From contig NZ_JAMXBH010000001.1 of the NCBI RefSeq assembly GCF_023913735.1, positions 248,001-312,000 on the forward strand: 64,000 nucleotides of DNA, read 5' to 3'. This document shows positions 16,462 through 25,930 of the stretch, one piece after another. Under the pieces are notes generated by a model. It saw only the letters and a program-made list of their open reading frames with translations. It was not told where the DNA came from and did not search any database. Within the stretch, counting starts at the first letter, position 1, and each line of letters opens with the position of its first letter. Source of the stretch: Pseudarthrobacter raffinosi. GTDB taxonomy: Bacteria; Actinomycetota; Actinomycetes; Actinomycetales; Micrococcaceae. The position numbers were made by a program, and so were the translations under genes.

Positions 16462-18683
16462 GAGGCCTCCGATGTCTGAAGAACACTGTTCTGAAGTCCG
16501 GTTGCGACCGCCCGGACCCACACCTTGTTGAACTTGAATTCGGGCATCCCGGAGATGGGATCCGTTGCCGCCTCGGTGAGGCGGTTGGCGCTTTCGAGTT
16601 CCGGGAAATGGAACGGCAGGAAGATTGTCTCGGGCCGGATCGCGGTGCTGAGTTCCGCCCTGCAGAACACCTCGCCGCGTTCATTGGCCACCGAGACAAA
16701 GGCGCCTTCGGTGATGCCCATGGCGGCCGCCGCGGCGGGGTGGATCTGCATTTTCGCTTCGGGCTGGGTGGCCAGCAGCTCGGACACCCGCCGGGTCTGC
16801 GTCCCGGACTGGTAGTGCTCCAGGAGGCGGCCGGTGATGAGGGTCATGGTTTTCGCGCCCGGGTCCGGGTTGGGGGCCGGCGTACGACGACGCCGGGGCG
16901 TCACCGGGGTCATGACCGCCTTGCCGCCGGAGTGGGCAAACGTGTCCAGGAACAGCCGGGGCGTGCCGGTGCTCCCCACGGGGTACGGCCAGTAGGCGGC
17001 TTCGCCGCGGTCCAGCATCGCGTAGTCGATGCCGGAGTAGTCGGCGTGCCCGCCGGCGGAGGCCAGCCGCAGTTCCTCAAAGACTGTTTCCGGATCTTCG
17101 CTGTACGTGGACGGGGCCTCGAGCGCTTCTGCCAGCCGGGCCATGATCCACAGTTCGCTGCGTGCGCCGGCCGGCGGCTGCAGGGCCTGGCGGCGGCGGA
17201 GGACGCGCCCCTCGAGGTTGGTGAGCGTGCCCTCCTCCTCGGCCCACTGCAGGACCGGGAGGATGAGGTCGGCTTCGGCGGCGGTCTCGGACATAAAGAA
17301 GTCGCAGACCACCAGGAAGTCCAGGCTGCGGAGCCCGGCGATGACGGCGTTTGCATCGGGGGAGGCCACCGCGATGTTGGAGGCGTGCACAAAAAGGCAC
17401 CGGACGCCGTCGGGCTGTCCCAGCGACTTCAGCAACTGGACGGCGGGCAATCCCGGCCCAGGAATGGTTTCCTCCGGGACGCCCCAGACGCCGGCCATGT
17501 GGGCGCGGGCGGCGGGGTCGGTGATCTTCCGGTAGCCGGGGAGCTGGTCGGCCTTCTGGCCGTGCTCGCGGCCGCCCTGGCCGTTGCCCTGGCCGGTGAG
17601 GGTGCCGTAGCCGCTGCGCCGTGAGCCGGGCAGGCCCAGGAGGAGGCTGAGGTTGATCGCGGCGGTGGCGGTGTCCGTGCCGTCCACGTGCTGCTCCACA
17701 CCGCGTCCGGTAAGGATGTAGCTGCCGCCCTTGCCCGCACCGTCGGCGAGCCTGCGGGCGGTTTCCCGGATGAGCTCCGCCGGGACGCCGGTGAGGGACT
17801 GGACGCGTTCGGGCCAGAACGAGTTGACGCTGCGGACCACGGCCTCGTAGCCGGTGGTGCGTGCCGCGATGAAGTCGTCATCTGCCAGGCCTTCGTGGAT
17901 GATCACGTGCGAGAGGCCCAGCAGGAGGGTGAGGTCGGTGCCCGGCAGGGGCTGGAGGTGAAGGCCGCCGCCGTCGGATGTGAACTTTGCCGTGGCTGAA
18001 CGGCGCGGATCCACCACGATCAGCCCGCCGGCGTCGCGGGCTCCCTGGAGGTGCTGCACAAACGGCGGCATGGTTTCTGCCACGTTGGAGCCGAGCATCA
18101 TGATGGTGCTGGCCGAGTCCAGGTCTGCCAGCGGAAACGGGAGGCCGCGGTCCAGGCCGAAGGCGCGCATCCCGGCGGCCGCGGCGGAGGACATGCAGAA
18201 GCGGCCGTTGTAGTCGATGCGTGAGGTGCCAAGGGCCACGCGGGCAAACTTGCCCAGCATGTAGGCCTTCTCGTTAGTGAGGCCACCGCCGCCGAAAACC
18301 CCGACGGCGTCCTTTCCGTAGCGTGCCTGTGTGTCCTTCACGGCGGTGGTGACCAGCGCCAGGGCCTGGTCCCAGCCGATGGGGCGATGGACGCCGTCGG
18401 CGCCCTTGAGCAGGGGTTCGGTGACCCGTCCGGGGTGGTTGAGGAGCGTGGCTGAGGTCCAGCCCTTGCGGCAGAGGCCGCCCCGGTTGGTGGGGAAGTC
18501 CCGGCCGCTCACTTCGAGGAGGGGGGCCTTCAGGGTGGCGTCCGCAGCGGCCAGCGCTGCGGATTCAGCCGGCACGGGGACTGACCCCGGCTTGGAAGCC
18601 GGGGTCAGTCCCGCTGGTGACGTGAGCGTCATGGCGCACTGCAGGGCGCAGTAAGGGCAGTGCGTGTCGGCGCTTTTGGTCAT
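16458..18683 (-). CDS. nasA: Assimilatory nitrate reductase, molybdopterin catalytic subunit
   Basis: A 741-residue molybdopterin oxidoreductase that reduces nitrate to nitrite. The N-terminal [4Fe-4S] site is CPYCALQC (residues 9-16) with a fourth cysteine in GLCRKGW. The molybdopterin domain has [14 protein letters not shown]-type residues and [10 protein letters not shown]; the C-terminal MopB domain holds [15 protein letters not shown] and [12 protein letters not shown]. There is no twin-arginine signal, so it is cytoplasmic and assimilatory. The start at 18683 lies 1 base after the narK stop; an ATG at 18704 would overlap narK by 20 bases. Middle gene of narK-nasA-reductase subunit. Confidence 0.92.
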   Translation of the reverse strand: MTKSADTHCPYCALQCAMTLTSPAGLTPASKPGSVPVPAESAALAAADATLKAPLLEVSGRDFPTNRGGLCRKGWTSATLLNHPGRVTEPLLKGADGVHRPIGWDQALALVTTAVKDTQARYGKDAVGVFGGGGLTNEKAYMLGKFARVALGTSRIDYNGRFCMSSAAAAGMRAFGLDRGLPFPLADLDSASTIMMLGSNVAETMPPFVQHLQGARDAGGLIVVDPRRSATAKFTSDGGGLHLQPLPGTDLTLLLGLSHVIIHEGLADDDFIAARTTGYEAVVRSVNSFWPERVQSLTGVPAELIRETARRLADGAGKGGSYILTGRGVEQHVDGTDTATAAINLSLLLGLPGSRRSGYGTLTGQGNGQGGREHGQKADQLPGYRKITDPAARAHMAGVWGVPEETIPGPGLPAVQLLKSLGQPDGVRCLFVHASNIAVASPDANAVIAGLRSLDFLVVCDFFMSETAAEADLILPVLQWAEEEGTLTNLEGRVLRRRQALQPPAGARSELWIMARLAEALEAPSTYSEDPETVFEELRLASAGGHADYSGIDYAMLDRGEAAYWPYPVGSTGTPRLFLDTFAHSGGKAVMTPVTPRRRRTPAPNPDPGAKTMTLITGRLLEHYQSGTQTRRVSELLATQPEAKMQIHPAAAAAMGITEGAFVSVANERGEVFCRAELSTAIRPETIFLPFHFPELESANRLTEAATDPISGMPEFKFNKVWVRAVATGLQNSVLQTSEAS

Positions 18684-18684
18684 G

Positions 18685-20157
18685 TTAGACGTGTCCCATC
18701 GCATTTCGGTTGGCGTTGCGGATGTAGCAGAACCAGCAGACCGCCAGCATTACTGCATAGGCTCCGACGAATCCGTAGAAGGCCGGGGTGTAGGAACCGC
18801 TGGCCGTGTTGGAGGCGTTCAGGACCTGCGGGATGACGAAGCCGCCGTAGGCGCCGATGGCCGAGATCAGTCCGAGGGCCGATGACGCCAGCCGCTGGGT
18901 TTCAACAGTGCTGGCACCGGACTTCGCAGCCCGGCTGGACGTTGCGAAGATGATGGGGATCATCCGGTAGGTTGCGCCGTTGCCGAAGCCGCTGGCCGTG
19001 AAGAGCATCAGGAAGAGGATGAGGAACAGCCAGAAGTTCTTCAGCGGCAGGGTCCAGATCATGGTCAGGGTGATGACGGCCATGGCGGCGAATGCTGCCA
19101 CGGTCATCCGGGCCCCGCCCATGCGGTCAGCCATGCGTCCGCCGTAGGGGCGGGCGAGTGAACCGACCAGCGGGCCGAGGAAGGCCAGCGAGAGTGCCAC
19201 GGTGCCGACTCCGATGGAGGAGAACGCCGGGAAGTAGTCCTTGATGAGCTTGGGGAACACGCCGGCGAAGCCGATGAACGAACCGAAGGTGCCGATGTAC
19301 AGCAGTGCCATGATCCACAGGTGCGGTTCCTTCAGTGCCGCGACCGAGCCGGCCACGTCACCCTTGGCACTGGTGAGGTTGTCCATGTACTTCCAGGCAC
19401 CGAAGGCGGCGATCAGGATGAAGGGGATCCACATCCAGCCGGCCATCGGCAGGTTGACGCTGCCGACGGCGAGCAGGGTGATCGCAATCGGGACGGCGAG
19501 CTGCGCGACGGCAGCGCCCATGTTGCCGCCGGCGGCGTTCAGGCCAAGGGCCCAGCCCTTCTCCCGTGCCGGGTAGAAGAACGTGATGTTGGCCATGGAG
19601 CTGGCGAAGTTGCCGCCGCCGAAGCCAGCAAGTGCTGCCACGAGCAGCATGACACCGAACGGGGTTTCCGGATTGGAGACGCAAAGTCCCAGTCCGACGG
19701 CGGGAATCAGGAGCAGGAGCGCGGACACGATGGTCCAGTTCCGGCCGCCGAAGCGGGGAACCATAAAGGTGTAGGGGATCCGGAGGGTGGCGCCTACCAG
19801 GCTCGGCATGGAGATCAGCCAGAAGATTTCCGAGGTGGTGAACGTGAAGCCGGCTGCCGGCAGCTGGACCACCACGATGGACCAGAGCTGCCAGACCACA
19901 AAGCCGAGGAACTCGGCGAAGATGGACCAGTTCAGGTTGCGGCGGGCGATGGCCCGGCCGGCGGACTCCCACTGCTCTTTGTTCTCGGCGTTCCAGTTGG
20001 CGATCCAGCGGCCAGGGCGGAATTCAAGGGCGGGGGCGTCGGTTGTACGGGTGGAGGGCTGCGCGCTGGCGGATGAGGACACGCCTCCGTGCAGCGGGTC
20101 GGTGTCTATATCTACGGAATTGCCGGTGCCGGCATCTGCGTTGCGGTCAACAGTCAC
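18685..20157 (-). CDS. narK: Nitrate/nitrite transporter, MFS NarK type
   Basis: A 490-residue major facilitator with about 12 membrane spans. The nitrate signature region GFGGGNFASSMANITFFYPAREKG in the first half and GFGNGATYRMIPIIF in the second are those of the NarK/NasA family. It imports nitrate for the reductase encoded 1 base downstream. The start is decided by a strong AGGAGGT placed 5 bases before a GTG at 20157; an ATG at 20172 would put that ribosome binding site inside the coding region. The N-terminus is a soluble, low-complexity stretch of about 70 residues. It heads a three-gene operon. Confidence 0.93.
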   Translation of the reverse strand: MTVDRNADAGTGNSVDIDTDPLHGGVSSSASAQPSTRTTDAPALEFRPGRWIANWNAENKEQWESAGRAIARRNLNWSIFAEFLGFVVWQLWSIVVVQLPAAGFTFTTSEIFWLISMPSLVGATLRIPYTFMVPRFGGRNWTIVSALLLLIPAVGLGLCVSNPETPFGVMLLVAALAGFGGGNFASSMANITFFYPAREKGWALGLNAAGGNMGAAVAQLAVPIAITLLAVGSVNLPMAGWMWIPFILIAAFGAWKYMDNLTSAKGDVAGSVAALKEPHLWIMALLYIGTFGSFIGFAGVFPKLIKDYFPAFSSIGVGTVALSLAFLGPLVGSLARPYGGRMADRMGGARMTVAAFAAMAVITLTMIWTLPLKNFWLFLILFLMLFTASGFGNGATYRMIPIIFATSSRAAKSGASTVETQRLASSALGLISAIGAYGGFVIPQVLNASNTASGSYTPAFYGFVGAYAVMLAVCWFCYIRNANRNAMGHV

Positions 20158-20206
20158 GGTGGACCTCCTCATGGGGGATGTTGTTCTTCCACGGTAGAGA
20201 ACGCGC

Positions 20207-20244
20207 GTTTCGTGGACAGTCGCGGTATGTTAACGCGCTGTGAC
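20207..20244. promoter_or_regulatory. Possible GlnR box upstream of narK
   Basis: GTTTC at 20207, GTTAA(C) at 20229 and GTGAC at 20240 start at multiples of 11 bases from each other; the position at 20218 does not match. GTTAA-n6-GTGAC is a fair but degenerate GlnR box, 70-90 bases upstream of the narK start. Confidence 0.35.
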
Positions 20245-20316
20245 ATTTGCCTATCGGCAGCCGGCCCGCAGCGTGAGGGAGTGTTAACGGACCGAAGGAT
20301 GAGACATGTGCCACTA

Positions 20317-20369
20317 GTCCACATGATGGACCTTTTGTCCATTGACTGGACGGCTGGAACTAGTATCGA
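20317..20369 (+). promoter_or_regulatory. Four-half-site operator overlapping a promoter
   Basis: GTCCA (20317-20321), TGGAC (20327-20331), GTCCA (20337-20341) and TGGAC (20347-20351) lie exactly 10 bases apart in alternating orientation. A -35-like TTGACT (20342-20347) falls between the third and fourth, with TATCGA (20364-20369) 16 bases on as a candidate -10. A protein bound here would cover the promoter of the MHS transporter. Confidence 0.6.
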
Positions 20370-20429
20370 ACTCTAACTACTGTGCGCCGGGTCTCACCAG
20401 GCCCGGCCGGTTCTCAGGAAAGTGTTCAT

Positions 20430-21842
20430 ATGTCATCTACGCAAACCACCGCGGAGCAAGGATCCCCCAAGGCGGTGAACTCACGCGGCCGCGTGATTGT
20501 GGCCAGCCTGATCGGCACCACCGTTGAGTTCTACGATTTCTACGTCTACGCCACCGCCGCCGTGCTGGTCTTCCCGGCGCTGTTCTTCCCCAACCAGAAC
20601 GAGACCACCCAGCTGCTCAGCTCCTTCGCTGTCTTCGGGGTGGCCTTCGTGGCCCGCCCGCTGGGATCCATCGTCTTTGGCCACTTCGGCGACAAGTTCG
20701 GCCGCAAGGGCACCCTGGTGGCCTCGCTGCTGACCATGGGCATTGCCACCTTCCTGATCGGCTGCCTGCCCACTGCGCTGGTCCCGGGCTGGCAATTCTG
20801 GGCTCCGGCACTGCTCGTTGTTATGCGCTTCGCCCAGGGCCTCGCCCTCGGCGGCGAATGGAGCGGCGCGGCCCTGCTGGCCACCGAAAACGCCCCGGCC
20901 AACAAGCGCGCCATCTACGGCACGTTCCCGCAGCTCGGTGCACCCATCGGCTTCATCATCGCCAACGTGATCTTCCTGGTGGCCAGCTATACACTGACAC
21001 CGGCCGACTTCCTGGCCTGGGGCTGGCGCGTGCCGTTCCTGCTCAGCGCCGTCATGGTGATCATCGGCCTGTACGTCCGCCTCAAGCTGATCGAAACGCC
21101 TGCCTTCACCAAGGTGCTCGAATCCAATGAGGTGGCCAAGCTGCCGCTGGCCCGGGTCTTCAAGACCAGCTGGCGTCCGCTCATCCTGGGCACGTTCATC
21201 ATGCTCGCCACGTACGTGCTCTTCTACCTGATGACCACGTTCACGCTGACCTACGGCACCCGTGCCTCCAACGTGGATGCCGCCAGGGCTGCGGCCGAGA
21301 AGGCCGGCAAGCCGATGTCCGAGGCCGCCGCGGCAGCATTTGTTCCCGGCCTGGGCTTCACCCGCAACGACTTCCTCTGGATGCTGATTGCCGGCGTTGT
21401 CTTCTTCGGCATCTTCACCCTGGTTTCCGGACCGCTGGCGGAGAAATACGGCCGCCGCAAGATGCTGCTGTCCGTCACCGGCGGCATCTTCGTTTTCGGC
21501 CTCCTGTTCGTCCCGCTGTTCAGCGGCGGCTTCGTGGGCACCATGGCCCTGTTGGTCATCGGCTTCTCCCTGATGGGCCTCACGTTCGGCCCCATGGGTG
21601 CGCTGCTGCCGGAACTGTTCCCCACCAATGTGCGCTACACGGGATCCGCCGTCAGTTACAACGTGTCCAGCATCCTGGGTGCTGCCGTGGCTCCGTTCAT
21701 CGCCGTCGCGCTCTGGGAGCTGGCCGACGGCAGCCCGGTCCTGGTGGGTGTCTACCTGACCGCGATGTCGGTGCTGACGCTGATTGCGCTGTTCGTGAGC
21801 AAGGAAACCCGCGACCTGGACTACGAGAACAACGTAGCCTGA
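20430..21842 (+). CDS. MHS-family metabolite:proton symporter
   Basis: A 470-residue major facilitator of the metabolite:H+ symporter (ProP/KgtP/ShiA-like) family with about 12 spans. Family marks are SLIGTTVEFYDFYVYATAA at the first span, GHFGDKFGRKGTL in loop 2-3, RFAQGLALGGEWSGAALL in span 4, and the duplicated GPLAEKYGRRKML in loop 8-9. The substrate cannot be told; organic or aromatic acids and osmolytes are typical. AGGAAAG stands about 7 bases before the ATG at 20430. It is a single gene divergent from narK, followed by a hairpin, with a four-part operator over its promoter. Confidence 0.88.
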   Translation: MSSTQTTAEQGSPKAVNSRGRVIVASLIGTTVEFYDFYVYATAAVLVFPALFFPNQNETTQLLSSFAVFGVAFVARPLGSIVFGHFGDKFGRKGTLVASLLTMGIATFLIGCLPTALVPGWQFWAPALLVVMRFAQGLALGGEWSGAALLATENAPANKRAIYGTFPQLGAPIGFIIANVIFLVASYTLTPADFLAWGWRVPFLLSAVMVIIGLYVRLKLIETPAFTKVLESNEVAKLPLARVFKTSWRPLILGTFIMLATYVLFYLMTTFTLTYGTRASNVDAARAAAEKAGKPMSEAAAAAFVPGLGFTRNDFLWMLIAGVVFFGIFTLVSGPLAEKYGRRKMLLSVTGGIFVFGLLFVPLFSGGFVGTMALLVIGFSLMGLTFGPMGALLPELFPTNVRYTGSAVSYNVSSILGAAVAPFIAVALWELADGSPVLVGVYLTAMSVLTLIALFVSKETRDLDYENNVA

Positions 21843-21884
21843 GGCCCCGCCGTCGGGCGTTCCAGCCCGGTTGCTGACAGAAAT

Positions 21885-21923
21885 GCCCGGCGTGTTCCCC
21901 GTTATTGCGGGGAGCGTGCCGGG
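21885..21923 (+). terminator. Terminator hairpin after the MHS transporter
   Basis: GCCCGGC (21885-21891) pairs with GCCGGGC, and the inner TTCCCCG pairs with CGGGGAG around TTATTG. It lies 43 bases after the stop and is followed by CTTGCTGT rather than a full T tract. Confidence 0.65.
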
Positions 21924-21994
21924 CCTTGCTGTGTCCGGACGGGACCAACCGCGGAGGAACGCACGGCGGCGGCGCTCGCCACCCGTCCGCAGGC

Positions 21995-22726
21995 TCAGTT
22001 GGCGTAGCGGTCCACGAAGTTGCGGAGGATCTTCATGGGCTCGGTGGCGGTGTACGTCCGCGCGTCCGCCATGAGTTCCTCGGCGGACTCCGGCGGGAAG
22101 TAGCCGGCGTGGCGGTAGATGTCGATCCGGGTCACCAGGCCCTCCGCGTCCAGCTCAGGGTGGAACTGCGTGGCGTACAGGTTCTGCTTGATGCGGAACA
22201 TGTGGACGGGGCAGGCCTGGGAGGATGCCAGCAGCACCGCGTGGGAGGGCAATCTGGTGCAAGCCTCCTTGTGCCCGGTGAAGGCGGTGAAACGCCGTGG
22301 CATCCCGTACAGGAGCGGATCCGTGAGCCCCGCCTCCGTCAGCTCGATTTCCACCCCGCCCAGCTGTTCGCCGAAGGTCCTGTCGATCAGGGCGCCCTGG
22401 TGCCTGCCCAGAGTCCCCACCCCGTAGCATGCGCCCAGGAATGGAAAGTCCTGGGCCACGATCCGGTCCAGCAGCCCGGCCAGTTCCCGCTCCACCCGGT
22501 GCTGGGTTTCGCTCTTGTGGTCTGCCGGATCGCTGGACGTGAAGGGACTGCCGCCCACAATCACCGCCGAGTAATCGTTCAGGTCCAGTTGCGGCAGGGG
22601 AGCGGCCTCAAGCCGGACACGCCTCAGCTGCGAAGGGGTCAGCCCGCCATACGTCAGGTACGCCTCATACTCTTCCTCGGCGGCGGCGTCTTCAGCCCGG
22701 GTGGCAAGGAGGAGGAAAGGCTTCAC
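21995..22726 (-). CDS. Class I glutamine amidotransferase-like protein
   Basis: A 243-residue stand-alone GATase1 domain. The nucleophile elbow is FLGACYGVGTL (Cys about 100) and the His-Glu pair lies in YATQFHPELD. It resembles GuaA-type amidotransferases and stand-alone gamma-glutamyl or GMP-synthase-like hydrolases; no synthetase domain is adjacent. It would release ammonia from glutamine, or cleave a gamma-glutamyl compound, in the cytoplasm. The start is GTG at 22726, inside a short inverted repeat CACAC-n5-GTGTG. No ribosome binding site is obvious. Its neighbours give no firm hint of the substrate. Confidence 0.85.
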   Translation of the reverse strand: MKPFLLLATRAEDAAAEEEYEAYLTYGGLTPSQLRRVRLEAAPLPQLDLNDYSAVIVGGSPFTSSDPADHKSETQHRVERELAGLLDRIVAQDFPFLGACYGVGTLGRHQGALIDRTFGEQLGGVEIELTEAGLTDPLLYGMPRRFTAFTGHKEACTRLPSHAVLLASSQACPVHMFRIKQNLYATQFHPELDAEGLVTRIDIYRHAGYFPPESAEELMADARTYTATEPMKILRNFVDRYAN

Positions 22727-22827
22727 ACGCTAAGTGTGCCTTTCGCCCCAGCTCAACGCCAGAGGACGCAGCGCCAGCCTGCGGTTGGCGCCGGAGCACA
22801 GCCCCGGCGCCGTAGGCACGACTGCTG

Positions 22828-23268
22828 TCAGTGGCTGGCAGGCTGCGCGAAGGATCGCCGGGACTGCGGCTGCGCGGCCGGGTCTGCGTGGCGGTGGACC
22901 AGCTTCCAGTAGCCTTCTTCGCGCCGGAAGATGCTGGTCACACGGAGCGCGAATTCCTCTGGCGCTGCGGCGCTCTCCAGCCGGGCACGGAAGTGTTCCG
23001 TTTCCACCAGGTAGGCCGTGTCGCGTGCGGTGTAGGACGTGATGGTGTCGAACCCGAGCATCTCGCCGTCCTGGAACTGCCGGGATGCCTGGTCCAGCCG
23101 GGCCTCCACCTGGGCCCAGCCACGTGCGATGCCGCCGAACGGGTTGGCCAGCGTGACGTCGTCGAGCCTGGAATACAGGTCCTTGACGGCACCGGGATTC
23201 CCGCGGGTGATTTCCGGAACCGCCAGGTGGTAGCGGTCTACTTCTTCTTCAAAACTGGGTGCGAGCAT
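22828..23268 (-). CDS. SnoaL/NTF2-like protein
   Basis: A 146-residue protein with the SnoaL-like (NTF2 superfamily) layout: an N-terminal helix (LAPSFEEEVDRYHLAVPEI), a conserved ANPFGG segment, then alternating beta strands ending in the typical GYWKLVHRHAD. In this superfamily small cone-shaped proteins act as isomerases, hydrolases or ligand binders, and the function here is unknown. The start at 23268 has GGAGG 7 bases upstream; the frame is open above it without a site. It lies 19 bases downstream of accA3 and may be read from the same transcript. Confidence 0.75.
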   Translation of the reverse strand: MLAPSFEEEVDRYHLAVPEITRGNPGAVKDLYSRLDDVTLANPFGGIARGWAQVEARLDQASRQFQDGEMLGFDTITSYTARDTAYLVETEHFRARLESAAAPEEFALRVTSIFRREEGYWKLVHRHADPAAQPQSRRSFAQPASH

Positions 23269-23287
23269 GGGGTGCCTCCGGCAGGGT

Positions 23288-25102
23288 CTAGTCTTCGATC
23301 GTGGCGATGACGGCGCCGGCCGAAACCGTCTCACCGGCCACTGCGCTGAGTCCGGTGATGATGCCGGAACGGTGCGCGGTCAGGGGCTGTTCCATCTTCA
23401 TCGCTTCGAGAACCACCACCAGGTCACCCTCGGACACAACGTCGCCGTTGGCCACGGCAACCTTGACGATGGTGCCCTGCATCGGGGAGGTCAGCGCGTC
23501 GCCGCCGGCGGCCGCAGCCGCTCCGCCTGAACGGAGGCGTTTCTTGGATTTGTTGGACTTCGCGCCGGCGGCGGAACCCACCCCGATCGAACCAAGGGAG
23601 GCCGGCAGGACAACCTCGAGGCGCTTGCCCCCCACTTCAACCACCACGCGCTGGCGTTCACCGGCGTCGCCACTGGCTTCAGCGGCTCCGTCCGGCGTCC
23701 AGGCGGGAATGTTGTTGACGAATTCGGTTTCAATCCAGCGGGTGTGGATGCTGAAAGGCCCTTCCGCGGGCGCAAAAGCCGGGTCCGAAACTACGGCGAG
23801 GTCGAACGGGATAACAGTGGGGATGCCCCCCACCACCATTTCCTCCAAGGCGCGCCGCGAACGCTGCAGGGCCTGGGCGCGGGTGGCGCCGGTGACGATC
23901 AGCTTGGAGAGCATCGAGTCGAAGTTGCCGCTGATGACATCGCCCTCCTCCACGCCGGAGTCGATCCGGATGCCGGGGCCTGTGGGGTTCTTCAGGGTGG
24001 TGATGGTGCCGGGGGCGGGCATGAAGTTGCGGCCCGGGTCCTCGCCGGTGATGCGGAATTCGAACGAGTGGCCGCGGACCTCGGGGTCGCCGTAGCCGAG
24101 CTCCTCGCCGCGCGCCAGCCGGAACTGTTCGCGGACCAGGTCGATCCCCGTGACCTCTTCGGAGACGCAGTGCTCCACCTGGAGGCGGGTGTTGACCTCG
24201 AGGAAGGATATGGTGCCGTCCTGGCCCACCAGGAACTCGCAGGTTCCGGCGCCGAGGTAACCGGCTTCCTTCAGGATCGCCTTGGAGGATTCGTAGAGGC
24301 GGCGGTTCTGCTCTTCGGTGAGGAACGGGGCAGGTGCTTCTTCAACGAGCTTCTGGTTGCGGCGCTGCAGCGAGCAGTCACGCGTGGAGATGACCACGAC
24401 GTTGCCGTGGGCGTCCGCGAGGCACTGCGTTTCGACGTGGCGAGGGGCGTCCAGGAAGCGTTCGATGAAGCACTCGCCGCGGCCGAAGGCTGCAGTGGCC
24501 TCACGGACGGCAGACTCGAAGAGCTCCGGGATTTCTTCGCGGGTGCGGGCCACCTTGATGCCGCGGCCGCCGCCGCCGAAGGCTGCCTTAATGGCCACGG
24601 GCAGGCCGAACTTGTCCACGAACTCGAGGATTTCCTCGGCGGACTGCACAGGATCGGCGGTGCCGGGGACCTGGGGTGCGCCCACTTTCTCCGCGATGTG
24701 GCGGGCCTGCACCTTGTCGCCGAGGGCCGAGATGGCCTCGGGGGACGGGCCGATCCAGGTGATGCCGGCCGCGATGACCTTGGTGGCGAACTCGGCGTTT
24801 TCGGCGAGGAAGCCATAACCGGGATGGATGCCGTCGGCACCGGACTGGCGGGCAACGTCAATGATCTTGTCCATCACCAGGTAGGACTCCGCGGCGGTGT
24901 TGCCACCGAGGGAGTAGGCCTCGTCGGCCAGCCTGACATGGAGCGCGTCGCGGTCCGGATCGGCGTAGACAGCCACGGAGGCAATGCCCTCGTCGCGAGC
25001 CGCGCGGATGATGCGCACTGCGATTTCGCCTCGGTTTGCGATCAGCACCTTGGTGAGGTTCGATTGCACGGGACTAGCGGACTGCTCCAAATTTGCTGAC
25101 AA
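23288..25102 (-). CDS. accA3: Acyl-CoA carboxylase alpha subunit (biotin carboxylase + BCCP)
   Basis: A 604-residue AccA3-type protein. Biotin carboxylase spans about residues 15-460 ([18 protein letters not shown], the ATP-grasp loop [33 protein letters not shown]). A low-complexity Ala/Gly/Lys linker leads to the BCCP domain with the biotinyl lysine in EAMKMEQ (about residue 568). With AccD and AccE it makes malonyl- or methylmalonyl-CoA. The start is TTG at 25102, decided by GAAGGAGA 5 bases upstream. A 17-bp palindrome TTGTAGG-n3-CCTACAA lies about 92 bases upstream, and a variant lies between accD and the SDR gene. BirA, which attaches the biotin, is encoded 11 kb away. Confidence 0.95.
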   Translation of the reverse strand: MSANLEQSASPVQSNLTKVLIANRGEIAVRIIRAARDEGIASVAVYADPDRDALHVRLADEAYSLGGNTAAESYLVMDKIIDVARQSGADGIHPGYGFLAENAEFATKVIAAGITWIGPSPEAISALGDKVQARHIAEKVGAPQVPGTADPVQSAEEILEFVDKFGLPVAIKAAFGGGGRGIKVARTREEIPELFESAVREATAAFGRGECFIERFLDAPRHVETQCLADAHGNVVVISTRDCSLQRRNQKLVEEAPAPFLTEEQNRRLYESSKAILKEAGYLGAGTCEFLVGQDGTISFLEVNTRLQVEHCVSEEVTGIDLVREQFRLARGEELGYGDPEVRGHSFEFRITGEDPGRNFMPAPGTITTLKNPTGPGIRIDSGVEEGDVISGNFDSMLSKLIVTGATRAQALQRSRRALEEMVVGGIPTVIPFDLAVVSDPAFAPAEGPFSIHTRWIETEFVNNIPAWTPDGAAEASGDAGERQRVVVEVGGKRLEVVLPASLGSIGVGSAAGAKSNKSKKRLRSGGAAAAAGGDALTSPMQGTIVKVAVANGDVVSEGDLVVVLEAMKMEQPLTAHRSGIITGLSAVAGETVSAGAVIATIED

Positions 25103-25193
25103 GGCGTCTCCTTCTTTCCTTCAGGGAGCCTAGCGCGATTTTGTGGGTTCCGCCGATATTACTTGCGGTTTCCGCGTGTAAACGGGCGCAGCT

Positions 25194-25210
25194 TTGTAGG
25201 GAACCTACAA
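25194..25210. promoter_or_regulatory. Palindrome TTGTAGG-n3-CCTACAA upstream of accA3
   Basis: TTGTAGG (25194-25200), GAA, CCTACAA (25204-25210): perfect 7-bp arms. The same motif with two mismatches in one arm is at 35407-35423 in the accD/SDR intergenic region. It lies between maf and accA3, in the accA3 promoter region. A shared acyl-CoA carboxylase operator is the simplest reading. Confidence 0.55.
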
Positions 25211-25231
25211 TTGGTCGGAAAATCGCCGCAA

Positions 25232-25918
25232 TTATTCGGCGGACCACAGGTCCGTGATGCGTACGTTTGCGTGCCCGAGGAGACCGCGCAGCGTGGAGAC
25301 TGACAGCCCGACGACGGCGTGCGGGTCCCCGTCCACCTTCCGGATGAACGCCCCGCCCAGGCCGTCTATGGTGAAAGAGCCGGCGCAGTGCAGCGGTTCG
25401 CCCGTGGCGATGTACGCGTCGATCTCTTCCGGATCCATCTCCGTGAAGTGGACCTCGGCGGAGGCGACCGCCCCGAGCGTGGCGCCGGATCCCGGTGCCG
25501 GGCTGCCGCCGTCGGCCGCTGCGTCGGTGCCTATCTCGGCGGGCTCGTCATCGGCTGCCGTCGCGCGGCAGTCCACCAGCCAGTGCCCGGTGTGCAGGAC
25601 ACCGCTGTTGCCGCTCATCCGCAGCATCCGTTCGCGGGCGACGGCGGCCGTGTACGGTTTGCCGTGCGCCTCGCCGTCGAACTCGAAGACGGAGTCGCAG
25701 CCGATGACCAGCGCGCCCTCCGCTTCCGGCAACGCGGCTACCGCCTCGGCCTTGGCGCGGGCCAGCAGCAGCGCGGTATCGTGCGGATCCGTGACGCCGT
25801 AGCGCGCCTGGACCGCGTCCTCGTCCACGTCGGAGACCAGCACGGAGTGCCGGATACCGGCGTCGGCCAGGAGCTTGGTGCGGGCGGGGGACTGGGAGGC
25901 GAGGATGAGGCGGGTCAC
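25232..25918 (-). CDS. maf: Maf-family nucleotide pyrophosphatase
   Basis: A 228-residue Maf/Ham1-superfamily protein that hydrolyses non-canonical nucleoside triphosphates, linked to septum inhibition in some bacteria. It starts with the P-loop-like MTRLILASQSPARTKLLADAG. The catalytic aspartate is in LVIGCDSVFEFDG, and SFTIDGLGGAFIRKVDGDP is near the C-terminus. An Ala/Gly/Pro insert of about 35 residues (around residues 115-150) lengthens it compared with the usual 190-200. The GTG at 25918 lies 6 bases after TAGGCT, whose TAG is the stop codon of the MMPL gene, so a leaderless transcript from within that gene's end is likely. Confidence 0.9.
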   Translation of the reverse strand: MTRLILASQSPARTKLLADAGIRHSVLVSDVDEDAVQARYGVTDPHDTALLLARAKAEAVAALPEAEGALVIGCDSVFEFDGEAHGKPYTAAVARERMLRMSGNSGVLHTGHWLVDCRATAADDEPAEIGTDAAADGGSPAPGSGATLGAVASAEVHFTEMDPEEIDAYIATGEPLHCAGSFTIDGLGGAFIRKVDGDPHAVVGLSVSTLRGLLGHANVRITDLWSAE

Positions 25919-25930
25919 CGCTTTAGCCTA
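25919..25930 (-). promoter_or_regulatory. Leaderless -10 element of maf, overlapping the MMPL stop codon
   Basis: On the minus strand TAGGCT (25930-25925), AAAGCG (25924-25919) and then GTG. The first three bases of the hexamer are the TAG stop of the MMPL gene. The same arrangement recurs before the DUF885 gene. Confidence 0.5.

Noticed and set aside
20158-20429. A small gene or RNA in the narK/MHS transporter gap
   Set aside because: Short frames there lack start signals; the gap is explained by two divergent promoters and their operators.
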